Assembly (NCBI RefSeq): GCF_004197395.1 | Contig: NZ_SELS01000001.1 | Location: forward strand, 310,001-374,000 | Source of the DNA: Paraburkholderia sp. UYCP14C | Lineage (GTDB): Bacteria; Pseudomonadota; Gammaproteobacteria; Burkholderiales; Burkholderiaceae | Reading direction: 5' to 3' | Length of the DNA: 64,000 nt | Shown here: one piece after another, positions 9,298 to 18,054 of the stretch | How positions within the stretch are numbered: the first letter of the stretch is position 1 | Layout: every line of letters starts with the position of its first letter | Notes under the pieces: model-generated | What the model was told of the DNA's origin: nothing | The model's database searches: none | What the model saw: only the letters and a program-made list of their open reading frames with translations | Position numbers and translations under genes: made by a program

Positions 9298-10674
9298 ATG
9301 ACTACCAGTCCTTTGCAGAGCGGCTATCAAACCGAGCTGGCCGACTTTCGCGTCACGTTCAGCCGGGGCGGCGCGTGCACCGCGATCGCGCTGGTGCTGC
9401 TCGGCGTAGGGCTGGATTACGCGCAGTATCCGCAGCATCAGACGTCGTTCGCACTTGCGCGTCTGCTCGTGTCGTTGATGATCGGCGGCATCGTGGCCTT
9501 GCTCGACACCAGCGTGGGGCGGCGGCTGACTCCGTGGCTGACGCTGTCCTGGCTGCTGCTGCCGCAGATGATGATCTCATGGATGATCTGGTGCACCGAT
9601 GGTGTTCTGTCGCCCTACTATATGGGCCTGAACCTGGCCATCTTCGCGTCCGGCATCGCGTTGCCATTCGGCTTGTGGCAAAACCTCGTGTTCGGCGTGC
9701 TGTCCTGCTTTCTGTATCTGCTGGCCTGTCTGTTGCCTCCGCATAACGGTGTGCCGCTCGGCACGATGACCGTCAATGTCCTGCTGCTGCTGTTCGCCGC
9801 TGCCGCGAGTGCCGTCTACACCTTCTTCAACGAACGCGTTCGCTTCATGCTGTTTCGCCTGAAGGCCGAGGTGTCCGAGAAGAACGCGGAGGTGTCCGCG
9901 AAGAACGCAGAGGTGTCCGCGACGAACGCCGAGCTCGAAGTGACCAATCGCCAGTTGCTCGACATCAAGGGCCAACTGTTGCAGCAGGAAAAAATGGCGG
10001 CGATCGGTACGCTCGCGGCGGGCTTGCTGCATGAAGTGAACAACCCGGTGAACTTCTGCCTGATGGCGATCGAGGTTGCGATCGAAGAGCCGATGGCGAA
10101 GAAGGAGCCGACGCTGCTGGAATGTCTGGTCGATGCGCGGCAGGGCATGCAACGCATCCAGCACATCGTGTCGGACCTGAAGACGTTCGCGTATCGCAAG
10201 CCCGGCGTCGAGGCGGAGCTGGGCACGCCGTTCCTGTTCGAGAAGGCGCTCGATTCGGCGATCCGGCTCGTCGGGCATGAATTGCGCGGCGTCACCGTGA
10301 CACGCGAGCTGCCTGCGGATACGCTGGTGCAGGGCGACGAGGCGGCCATCATCGGCGTGCTGATCAACCTGCTGTCGAATGCGGTGCTGGCGATGCGCAA
10401 GGCGGGCACGCCCGCGCCGGCGATTCATGTCAACGTGAGATGGACGGAAGAGCGCCTGCATGTGACGGTAAAAGACAACGGGCCGGGCATCGCGCCGGAA
10501 AATATCGCGCGCGTGTTCGAACCGTTCTTTACCACCCGCGAAGTGGGCCAGGGCCTCGGCCTCGGGCTGTCGATCAGCTATGCGGTGATCGAGCGCCACG
10601 GCGGCCTGCTGTTTGCTGAAAGCGAGCTGGGAAGTTGGGCGGCATTCAGTTTCGATCTGTCGCCCGCACCCTGA
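9298..10674 (+). CDS. phcS: PhcS-like membrane sensor histidine kinase
   Basis: 458 residues. About six N-terminal membrane segments (residues 25-175) form the sensor; a charged coiled coil of four 7-residue repeats (190-217) connects it to the kinase. The H-box is 'AAGLLHEVNNPVNF' with H245 as phosphoacceptor. ATP-binding G boxes 'DNGPGI' and 'GQGLGLGLSI' lie near the end. By analogy with Ralstonia PhcS it senses the methyl ester made by the upstream enzyme and signals to PhcR. ATG 9298 chosen because it follows the phcB stop by 22 bases; an in-frame GTG at 9280 is possible. Inner membrane. Confidence 0.82.
   Translation: MTTSPLQSGYQTELADFRVTFSRGGACTAIALVLLGVGLDYAQYPQHQTSFALARLLVSLMIGGIVALLDTSVGRRLTPWLTLSWLLLPQMMISWMIWCTDGVLSPYYMGLNLAIFASGIALPFGLWQNLVFGVLSCFLYLLACLLPPHNGVPLGTMTVNVLLLLFAAAASAVYTFFNERVRFMLFRLKAEVSEKNAEVSAKNAEVSATNAELEVTNRQLLDIKGQLLQQEKMAAIGTLAAGLLHEVNNPVNFCLMAIEVAIEEPMAKKEPTLLECLVDARQGMQRIQHIVSDLKTFAYRKPGVEAELGTPFLFEKALDSAIRLVGHELRGVTVTRELPADTLVQGDEAAIIGVLINLLSNAVLAMRKAGTPAPAIHVNVRWTEERLHVTVKDNGPGIAPENIARVFEPFFTTREVGQGLGLGLSISYAVIERHGGLLFAESELGSWAAFSFDLSPAP
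9865..9948 (+). repeat. Four tandem 21-bp units in the phcS coiled-coil linker
   Basis: Units 9865-9885, 9886-9906, 9907-9927 and a diverged 9928-9948 encode AEVSEKN, AEVSAKN, AEVSATN and AELEVTN. The first three differ at only a few bases. Each unit is exactly one heptad, so gain or loss keeps frame and coiled-coil register while changing the distance between membrane sensor and kinase. Confidence 0.9.
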
Positions 10675-10682
10675 GAAACACC

Positions 10683-11807
10683 ATGAACGACATCCGACAA
10701 ACACAGCCCACGCTTCTCTACGTCGACGACGAAGAGCTGGCGTGCAAATATTTCGCCCGCACCGTCGGTGCGGATTACGAAGTCCTGGTCGCGACGAGCA
10801 GCGACGAGGCCATCGCCATCCTCGAGCAGGAGAATGCCCGCATCGCGGTGCTGGTCACGGACTTCCGCATGCCGGGGCGCGACGGCGGCGACCTGCTGCG
10901 CCAGGTGGCGCTGGAATATCCGCACATCGTGCGGATTCTGGTCACGGCTTACGCAGACGTCGAGATGCTATTGCAGACGGTCAACACCGGCGAAGTGTTC
11001 CGCATCCTCGAAAAGCCGCTGAAGCCGGCGGCGGTGCGCGATACGCTGCAACTGGCGTTCGATCGTTACCACGAACGTGCGATGCAGAATCAGCGCCTGA
11101 TCGCCATCGACGAAACCCTCGCGTTCATCGCGCACGAACTGAACACGCCGCTCGCGGCGATCGCGTTGAACGCGCACAGCATCGAAGATCGCACCGACGC
11201 GGAGCGCGATGCGGAAGGCGAAATTCTCGGTGCCGCGAAATCGATGCGCGAGAGCGCGCAGTACTGCATGGCCGTGGTGTCGTCCTTCTGGCGCTCGGTC
11301 CACAACGGGCGGCGCAGGCAACTGGAGGGCGACGAGGCGCGCATCGAGAGCACCGCGCATGGGCTGATCGCGGCGTTGCTCGACACGTATCCGCTGACGA
11401 CCGCGCAGCGCGCGTGGGTGAAGGTCGAGGTCGACAATGACTTTCCCATGGTCACGCAACCGAATCTCGTGGCGCTCGTGCTGTCGTCGCTGTTGTCCAA
11501 CGCGTTGCGCGCGCTCGCGGATGTGCCGTCGCCGTCGGTGCGCTTTACCGTGACAACGGAACCGCACCCGAGCATCGGCATCTGCGACAACGGGCCGGGG
11601 ATTCCGCCCGAGATCAAAGACCGCCTGTTGACGGACCCAATTACAACGCACGCGAAATCTGGGGGAAACGGCTTGGGCCTGATTCTATGCAACCGTGTCA
11701 TGCAGTCCTGTGGCGGCGGACTCAGAATTGAGTCCACGTCGGGGGGCGGCACCACCGTCGTGCTGGATTTCCCCCATATCAAAGGTCAAACGCACAGGAG
11801 TTGTTGA
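10683..11807 (+). CDS. phcR: PhcR-like hybrid response regulator with C-terminal kinase domain
   Basis: 374 residues. N-terminal receiver (about 8-125): acidic pair D15/D16, phosphoacceptor D60 in 'VLVTDFRMPG', conserved Lys in 'ILEKPLKP'. A histidine-kinase-like half follows: 'FIAHELNTPLAAI' with H151, then ATP-binding boxes 'DNGPGIP' and 'GNGLGLIL'. Receiver-then-kinase order is the PhcR architecture of the Ralstonia system, where it relays the PhcS signal to control the regulator PhcA. ATG 10683 lies 8 bases after the phcS stop. Its stop TGA overlaps the next gene's ATG by one base. Confidence 0.8.
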   Translation: MNDIRQTQPTLLYVDDEELACKYFARTVGADYEVLVATSSDEAIAILEQENARIAVLVTDFRMPGRDGGDLLRQVALEYPHIVRILVTAYADVEMLLQTVNTGEVFRILEKPLKPAAVRDTLQLAFDRYHERAMQNQRLIAIDETLAFIAHELNTPLAAIALNAHSIEDRTDAERDAEGEILGAAKSMRESAQYCMAVVSSFWRSVHNGRRRQLEGDEARIESTAHGLIAALLDTYPLTTAQRAWVKVEVDNDFPMVTQPNLVALVLSSLLSNALRALADVPSPSVRFTVTTEPHPSIGICDNGPGIPPEIKDRLLTDPITTHAKSGGNGLGLILCNRVMQSCGGGLRIESTSGGGTTVVLDFPHIKGQTHRSC

Positions 11808-12814
11808 TGAACGAAGCAAAAGCCACAGAGGAGTTGGCTCCGGCGATCATCTTCGTCGATGACGAAGCTACCGCCGTAAAGTACTTCCAGCGTGCCATCG
11901 GAAGCCTGGCGCCGGTCCTGACTGGCGGCTCGGTGGAAGAGGGCAAGGCGCTGCTCGACGAGCACGGCGACCGCGTGGGAGTTCTTGTGTCCGACCAGCG
12001 CATGCCGGGCGAGTTCGGCAACGAGCTGCTGCGCTATGCGAGCGAGCGCTTCCCGCATGTCGTGCGGATTCTGACCACCGCGTATTCGGAAATCGATCAG
12101 ACCGTCGCGGCCGTCAACCTCGGTCACATCCATCGCTACATCAAGAAGCCGTGGGACATTACGGCGTTGCGGATGGAGCTCAAGCAGGCGCTCGAGCTGG
12201 CCGAGTTGCGCAAGGAGCGCGATACGCTGGTGCGCGAGAAGCTGGGCGTGCTGCAAAAGCAGGTGGTCGCCACGCGCATCGGTCTGGTGCGTTCGCTGTC
12301 GGCCACGCTGATCGGACCCGAGCGCTTCCAGCCGGTCGAAACCTATCTCGCCGCGGCGGTACTCGCCAACGTGCCGAACTCCGAGCCGGACTGGCTGCTG
12401 CAGGACTACTCCGATCTGATCGCGGCCGAGAGTGCCCGCAGCGGCGCGTTCGGTCATACGGTGGCGGCGCATCTCGCCACGCTGCGTAATCGTCACGGCG
12501 GCGCGAACGTGACCGCGAGCGACGCGCTGGCGGCTCTGGCCGGGTCGCTTTCCGAGGCTGGCATCAATGTGCGCCGCGAAGGCGATGGTCTCGTCTGCGA
12601 CCAGCCGGCCACACTCGCGGAGTTTCTCGCGGAGCCGGGCAATAACGCGGTGTCCGCCGGACACGCTGCATGGCTGGCGAGCCTTCTGTGGCTCGACGGC
12701 AATGACGTTGCATTGCAGCCCGCACGTGAAGGCAATGCGATTGCGTTCCGGCCGGCGCAGCGCGGTAGCGAATTCGCCGCCGATCGCCTCGCCACGTGGA
12801 TCGAGCAATTCTGA
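11807..12814 (+). CDS. phcQ: PhcQ-like response regulator
   Basis: 335 residues: receiver domain (about 12-130; D18/D19, phosphoacceptor D63 in 'VLVSDQRMPG', Lys in 'YIKKPWD') followed by a helical region of about 200 residues with no DNA-binding motif I can name. Matches PhcQ of Ralstonia in operon position and layout. ATG 11807 chosen over TTG 11801/11804 because the AGGAG at 11796-11800 is correctly spaced only for the ATG, which overlaps the phcR stop, so translation is probably coupled. Confidence 0.77.
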   Translation: MNEAKATEELAPAIIFVDDEATAVKYFQRAIGSLAPVLTGGSVEEGKALLDEHGDRVGVLVSDQRMPGEFGNELLRYASERFPHVVRILTTAYSEIDQTVAAVNLGHIHRYIKKPWDITALRMELKQALELAELRKERDTLVREKLGVLQKQVVATRIGLVRSLSATLIGPERFQPVETYLAAAVLANVPNSEPDWLLQDYSDLIAAESARSGAFGHTVAAHLATLRNRHGGANVTASDALAALAGSLSEAGINVRREGDGLVCDQPATLAEFLAEPGNNAVSAGHAAWLASLLWLDGNDVALQPAREGNAIAFRPAQRGSEFAADRLATWIEQF

Positions 12815-13277
12815 TTACTACGCATCGACGGCGCGGCACCTGACGCGCCGATACTCGCACCGGCTTCGCGCTGCAGTCCGCCTCGGCTAGCAGCGCGTCG
12901 CTCACCACGGCTCGCACGAGCCGTCCCGACTTCAGTCGCTTCCCCTCGAGCTGCATTCGTCGCAGCAATTCCATTCATTGACAGCCACCCGGCACAGCCG
13001 CGTCTGCCGACTCCATCCCTGCGCAACGTCACATTCAATCGAGATATGCTTGGCGCATAATCGCGTCACGCGTCACGTGCGCAATTAACAGACCGACATT
13101 TCCGTACGATGAATCATGCACTTTCCATTCAGGTGGAATGGTGACGAACTATTTCATTAAAAATTCCATGTCATAAAAGGGGAACATTGCCGCTCAATAA
13201 TCCCGCTGCAGAAAAATCATGGATTAGTTCCATTCGGGCGGAAACAGTAGTAATCCAAATCAGCGAGGAATCCCACA
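12815..13277. other. Intergenic region before the phosphoesterase gene
   Basis: 463 bases; the last 200 are A/T-rich for this genome (e.g. 13140-13210) and should hold the phosphoesterase promoter. A single ATGTCATAAAA stretch near 13168 resembles half of a Pho box but no second half is present. No terminator hairpin after phcQ and no credible small gene. Confidence 0.4.
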
Positions 13278-15632
13278 ATGTCGGTCAGTCCAACATCACG
13301 CACAAATCTGCTTCTCACTTCAATCGCGGCTGCCTGCGTCCTCGCAGCCTGCGGCGGCGGCTCCAGTAGCAACGGCACGGCGAGCACCGGCAACAACAAC
13401 ACCGGTACGACGCAACCGACGACTTTTTCGGGTGTCGTGACCGCTGCCAACTTCGTGCCGGGCAACACGTCCGGCAATCCGACCATCAATGCGGGCTATT
13501 ACGCTGGCGCGACCGTCTGCCTCGATGCGAACGGCAACGGCAAGTGCGATTCGGGTGAAGCCAGCACGACGACCGACAGCAAAGGCCACTTCTCGTTGCA
13601 ATCGAGCGCGAATGGTCAGCTGATTGCCGACGTCAGCACGAAGGCAACCAACACTGCGAGCGGCTCGGCTGTCGCGAGCCACGTGATCCTGCGCGCCTCG
13701 GCTGCGCAGATCGCCGACCAGGGCTCGGCGAACGTCGTGATCAGCCCGATGTCGACGGAAGTGCAGCGTCTGGTCGAAGCGAACGGCACCAGCTACGCGA
13801 CCGAGAAGGCCAACCTCGCGGCGCGTCTGACAGGTCCGGCGCTAGGCGCGTCGTCGGTGACGGTGAGCGCGACCGATGCGCTCGGCGACGTGAACAAGCT
13901 GTCGGGCGCCGAGCAGCAGGCCGTGCTGTTCGAAGCCAACCAGCTCGCGAACCGCTATACGTATGCGACGACCAAGCTCGATCGCGGCGACATGTACCCG
14001 GACAACCTCGCGGTAGCGGGCGGTGATCCGTCGATCGTCGGCGTCTCGGGCGTGACCGCGCTGACGGCCGTGAAGTCGACGCAGACGCAAGCGCCGATCA
14101 CGTACGCGCAGTCGCAACAGGCAGCGTTCAACGTCGAAGGCATTCCGCGTTACGACAACGTGTTCGTGATCATGCTCGAGAACCACAGCGTGGGTCCGGT
14201 CACGGGCACGCCGGGTATTCTCGGTTCGACGAACGCGCCGTACATCAACACGTTCCTGAGCAGCAACGCGCAGTTCACGACCTACTACTCGACCGGCAAT
14301 CCGAGCGAGCCGAACTACACGGCACTCGGCGGCGCGGACGACTGGGGCATCGTCGACGACAACTGGTGGGGCTGCGGCGCGGGCACGACCGGCGCAAACG
14401 CACCGACCGATGCAGCATTCGCAGGCGGTACCGCTTCGGATGGCGCACCGCTCGTCGCGACCGGCGCGCTGCCGCCGCTCGACACGGCGCACCTGACGGG
14501 CTACACGACGACCGGCGCCTGCTCGACGACTTCGATCGCGAACCACAACGTTCCGGCGCCGAACCTGTTCACGCTGCTGTCGCAAGCGGGCATGACGTGG
14601 CGTACCTATAGCGAGTCGATGAACCCGGGTCAGGATCCGCGCGCGGACAGCGTTGCCGAGCCGACGATTTCGGCCGCCTACACGGGTCCGGGCAGCACGG
14701 GTACCGCGTTCCCGATGCCGGGCGCGCTGTACAAGACGAAGCACCATCCGGGCATGGCGTATCAGCAGACGCGCAACCTGCCGGAGTTCCACGCCGACAA
14801 CCGCACGATCTTCGGTACGCAGTACTCGGCCGCCGACCTGGCGGGTTCGAAGGCTTATGCGATCCCGGCGAACTACAACTACGACCAGTTCAGCACCGAC
14901 CTCGCGACCGGCGACGTGGGTAACGTGAACTTCATCATGCCCGACCAGTGCGACGACATGCACGGCACCGGCTCGGATCCGTCGTGCCTGAGCGGCAGCA
15001 CCGCGATCGTGCAGCGCGGTGATGACTACGTGCGCCAGGTGGTCGCCAAGATCCAGGCTTCGCCGCTGTGGACCAACCCGAACCGCAAGGTCGCGATCGT
15101 CGTGATGTTCGACGAAGGTGAAGGCAGCTCGACCGCATGCTGCGGCTGGAACCCGGTCACGTCGAACGTGAACCAGCAACCGCTGACGTTCGCGAACGGC
15201 AAGTACACGCCGACGACGACGGTGCTGTACAACCAGGGCAACCATGGTCACGGCAACTCGGTGTTCGGTGTCGCGACGAACCAGGCGAACCCGAACATCG
15301 TGGATAGCGACGAGTACAGCCACTTCTCGTTCGTTCGCACGCTGCAGGACATGTTCCAGATCGCTGACCCGCAGCAGCCGAACACGTACCTCGCTCGTGC
15401 GAAGTACACGGAGTCGTTCATCGCTGCGAACATCGCGAACCTGCCGGAACTCGCGGGCAGCTCCGATACGCACTTCGACTCGGTCCGCCCGATGAACCAC
15501 GCGTACATCACGCCGACAACCTACACGCAGAAGCTGAACATGGTCGACGTGACGAGCACGTCGCTTGCATCGCGTGCCGCTGGTCCTGACGCTTCCCAGA
15601 CCAACATCTGGTCGCTGAAGTCGGCGAAGTAA
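13278..15632 (+). CDS. Surface/secreted phosphoesterase lipoprotein (phospholipase C / acid phosphatase family)
   Basis: 784 residues. Lipoprotein signal peptide with lipobox 'VLAAC' (lipid-anchored C25), then a Gly/Ser/Asn/Thr-rich linker and a small domain with an EF-hand-like 'DANGNGKCDSGE' loop. The catalytic phosphoesterase domain begins near residue 290 with 'NVFVIMLENHSVGPV', the metal/nucleophile segment shared by acid phosphatase AcpA and phospholipase C enzymes, and includes 'VVMFDEGEGS' and 'HGHGNSVF' as later metal-ligand candidates. It would release phosphate from phospholipids or other esters outside the inner membrane. Transcribed towards the di-heme peroxidase gene. Confidence 0.8.
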   Translation: MSVSPTSRTNLLLTSIAAACVLAACGGGSSSNGTASTGNNNTGTTQPTTFSGVVTAANFVPGNTSGNPTINAGYYAGATVCLDANGNGKCDSGEASTTTDSKGHFSLQSSANGQLIADVSTKATNTASGSAVASHVILRASAAQIADQGSANVVISPMSTEVQRLVEANGTSYATEKANLAARLTGPALGASSVTVSATDALGDVNKLSGAEQQAVLFEANQLANRYTYATTKLDRGDMYPDNLAVAGGDPSIVGVSGVTALTAVKSTQTQAPITYAQSQQAAFNVEGIPRYDNVFVIMLENHSVGPVTGTPGILGSTNAPYINTFLSSNAQFTTYYSTGNPSEPNYTALGGADDWGIVDDNWWGCGAGTTGANAPTDAAFAGGTASDGAPLVATGALPPLDTAHLTGYTTTGACSTTSIANHNVPAPNLFTLLSQAGMTWRTYSESMNPGQDPRADSVAEPTISAAYTGPGSTGTAFPMPGALYKTKHHPGMAYQQTRNLPEFHADNRTIFGTQYSAADLAGSKAYAIPANYNYDQFSTDLATGDVGNVNFIMPDQCDDMHGTGSDPSCLSGSTAIVQRGDDYVRQVVAKIQASPLWTNPNRKVAIVVMFDEGEGSSTACCGWNPVTSNVNQQPLTFANGKYTPTTTVLYNQGNHGHGNSVFGVATNQANPNIVDSDEYSHFSFVRTLQDMFQIADPQQPNTYLARAKYTESFIAANIANLPELAGSSDTHFDSVRPMNHAYITPTTYTQKLNMVDVTSTSLASRAAGPDASQTNIWSLKSAK

Positions 15633-15646
15633 GGAGCCGATCCGTA

Positions 15647-15680
15647 TGCGATACGAGCCGGTTCGCCGTCTCGTATCGCA
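15647..15680 (+). terminator. Hairpin after the phosphoesterase gene
   Basis: Perfect 11-bp arms TGCGATACGAG (15647-15657) and CTCGTATCGCA (15670-15680) around a 12-base loop, 15 bases after the stop codon. No T-run follows, so it is either a Rho-dependent or weak terminator or an mRNA 3'-stabiliser. Confidence 0.5.
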
Positions 15681-15852
15681 GCCAGATGCGAGTACCGCCT
15701 GCTGCCGGGCCACGTATCGAGTGGTCCGGCAGCTTTCCATTTTCGTTCGTCCCATTGCCGCGCGGCCTTAGCGGTACGCGCAGTTAGCCAGGCTTTGCAC
15801 GAGGCCCAGCCAGGACCGCCCGGCAATCGGACTCAGGTATTAACAAATCGTC

Positions 15853-17343
15853 ATGCGAACACTTACATTGAGCGTGCTGTGCGCGCTCTCCCTGATATTG
15901 ACCGCGTGCGGCGGCGGTGGCAGCGGCAGCGATGGTGGCGGCGGCTCGAGCCAGACGTCGTCGACGTCGGGCAGCGGCGGCGCGTCGAGCGTGGCGCCGC
16001 CCGCGACGGTCACACTGAGCGCCGCGGCGCAGGTCGGCAAACAGCTGTTCTTCGACCAGAATCTGTCGGGCAACAAGAACATGGCCTGCGCGACCTGTCA
16101 CAACCCGCAATACGCGTATGGGCCGCCCAATAGCCTCGCCGTGCAGCTCGGCTCCGATCCGTCGCTGGCGGGTCAGCGCGCGGTGCCTTCGCTGCGCTAC
16201 AAGTCGATGACGCCGCCGTATAACGACATCGCGGACAACCCCGACGGCATCACCCAGAATGCGCCCGGCGGCGGCTTCATGTGGGACGGACGCGCGACGA
16301 CGCTCGCCACTCAGGTATCGTTGCCGCTGCTCAATCCGCTCGAAATGAACAACGCGTCGGCGGCCGACGTCGTGAAGGTCGTGCAGGGCGCGTCGTACGC
16401 GTCGCTGTTCCAGCAGGCGTTCGGCTCGGGCGTGTTCGCCAATAGCGACACCGCGTTCACCGACATCGGCCTCGCGCTGCAGGCGTATGAGACGGAAGAC
16501 CCGAGCTTCGCGCCGTATTCGAGCAAATTCGACCTGTTCGAATCCAACAAGGTGGGCGGCACGTTGACGGCGGCCGAACTGCGCGGCCTCGAACTCTTCA
16601 ACGACACCGACAAGGGTGCCGGTTGCGTGGCCTGCCACTACGCGGGCGCGAACTTCAACGGCTCGGTGGGTCTGATGACCGACTTCACGTACCAGGCGAT
16701 CGGTGTGCCGCGCAACGACACGTCGATTCCGGATAATCCCGACCCGATCCCGAGCAACACCAACGCCGCGTTCTACGACCTGGGTCTGTGCGGTCCACTG
16801 AATACGATTCACACGCCGGGTACCGCGACGAGCGGCGCGGGTCCGGATTCGCTCACCGGCGTGAACGTGCCCGATCCGTATTGCGGCCGCTTCAAGGTAC
16901 CGACGTTGCGCAACGTCGCGACGCGCACCGCGTTCTTCCACAACGGCGTGTTCCATTCGCTCGTGCAGGTGCTCAACTTCTACAACACGCGCGATACGAA
17001 CCCCGAGTACTGGTATCCGAGTACTGGCGGCGATAGCAGCAACATCGTGCAGAACCCGTCGTTTGCGCTGTTCCCGAGCGCCGCGTCCGGCGCGACGGCC
17101 ACGCCGTTCAACGATCTGCCGGTCGCCTACCAGGGCAACATCGATGAAGAACTGCCGATGGGCCAGGGCCAAACCGATGCGGGCGGCACGACCGCGGCCG
17201 ACGGCGCTAAGGCGCGGGCGGTTCACTCGACGCCGCAGTTGACGCAGCAGAACATCGCGGATCTGGTCTGCTTCCTGAACACGCTGACGGACGGCTATCA
17301 ACCGCCCGCCACGGCACCGACCAGCGGCGCCTGCGTGAACTGA
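15853..17343 (+). CDS. Di-heme cytochrome c peroxidase / MauG family lipoprotein
   Basis: 496 residues. Lipobox 'LILTAC' (C19) followed by a Gly/Ser-rich tether. Two c-type heme sites: CATCH at residues 79-83 and CVACH at 258-262, the spacing of bacterial di-heme peroxidases and MauG. These periplasmic enzymes reduce H2O2 or carry out long-range oxidation of a partner protein, fed by small cytochromes. The 150-residue C-terminal part is larger than in classic CcpA. Follows the phosphoesterase gene and precedes a lipoprotein gene by 39 bases, so at least these two are probably cotranscribed. Confidence 0.85.
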   Translation: MRTLTLSVLCALSLILTACGGGGSGSDGGGGSSQTSSTSGSGGASSVAPPATVTLSAAAQVGKQLFFDQNLSGNKNMACATCHNPQYAYGPPNSLAVQLGSDPSLAGQRAVPSLRYKSMTPPYNDIADNPDGITQNAPGGGFMWDGRATTLATQVSLPLLNPLEMNNASAADVVKVVQGASYASLFQQAFGSGVFANSDTAFTDIGLALQAYETEDPSFAPYSSKFDLFESNKVGGTLTAAELRGLELFNDTDKGAGCVACHYAGANFNGSVGLMTDFTYQAIGVPRNDTSIPDNPDPIPSNTNAAFYDLGLCGPLNTIHTPGTATSGAGPDSLTGVNVPDPYCGRFKVPTLRNVATRTAFFHNGVFHSLVQVLNFYNTRDTNPEYWYPSTGGDSSNIVQNPSFALFPSAASGATATPFNDLPVAYQGNIDEELPMGQGQTDAGGTTAADGAKARAVHSTPQLTQQNIADLVCFLNTLTDGYQPPATAPTSGACVN

Positions 17344-17382
17344 CGACATTCAACAAAGCAACTCAACCTGAGCAACAACGAC

Positions 17383-18054
17383 ATGATGCGACGCTCCACC
17401 GCCGCCCGCCTCGCAGGCGGCGCGCTTTCCCTGCTGGCCCTGACGCTGTTCGCCGGCTGTCACGACAAGAGCCAGGACGCGAACCAGGCGAACTTCACGG
17501 CCACCATCAACGACTACCTGGCCAAGCGCGGTCACCTGTGCCTCGCCAAATACGACTGGCCGATCTACACGACGACCGAAGACCGCGCCAACGGCACGCG
17601 CGACGCGGTGCAGATGCCGGTGCTCGAAAAGCTCGGTCTGGTGGTGGGCAAGGACATGCTGGTCGAACGCGTCGATGCGGATGGCAAGAAGATCACCGCT
17701 TCCGCGCGGCAGTATCAGCTGACGCCGGAAGGGCAGAAGTACTATCTGCATATTCCGGAGGTTGTCGCGACTGCTACGTCGCGGGTTACGCATCCGGCGG
17801 ATCTTTGTGCGGCTTCGTTGTCGCTGGATAAGGTCGTGGGGTGGGAGCGGCCGATGCAGATGGATGGGAAGACGGTGACTTCAGTGATCTATACGTACAA
17901 GATCGATCCGGCGCCTTGGGCGAAAGACGCGGACGCGCAACGTGTCTTTCCGATGGTTAAGCGGGTGATCGAAGGGGCGGGGACCATGCAGTTGCGGGAA
18001 GGAGTTCATCTGACCGATGAGGGGTGGGTTGCTGATGAGGTTTTTCAGCGGTGA
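17383..18054 (+). CDS. Hypothetical lipoprotein
   Basis: 223 residues. Signal peptide with lipobox 'LFAGC' (C26). The mature part is a compact alpha/beta sequence with 'FTATINDYLAKRGHLCLAKYDWP' early on and no catalytic motif I recognise; four Cys could make disulfides. Same strand as, and 39 bases behind, the di-heme peroxidase. Codon use changes towards G/T-ending codons in the last third (from about 17760), which may mark a recently acquired or poorly selected C-terminus. Function unknown. Confidence 0.72.
   Translation: MMRRSTAARLAGGALSLLALTLFAGCHDKSQDANQANFTATINDYLAKRGHLCLAKYDWPIYTTTEDRANGTRDAVQMPVLEKLGLVVGKDMLVERVDADGKKITASARQYQLTPEGQKYYLHIPEVVATATSRVTHPADLCAASLSLDKVVGWERPMQMDGKTVTSVIYTYKIDPAPWAKDADAQRVFPMVKRVIEGAGTMQLREGVHLTDEGWVADEVFQR

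Noticed and set aside
13168-13180. A Pho-box-like half site before the phosphoesterase gene
   Set aside because: Only one of two required repeats is present, so phosphate control cannot be claimed.
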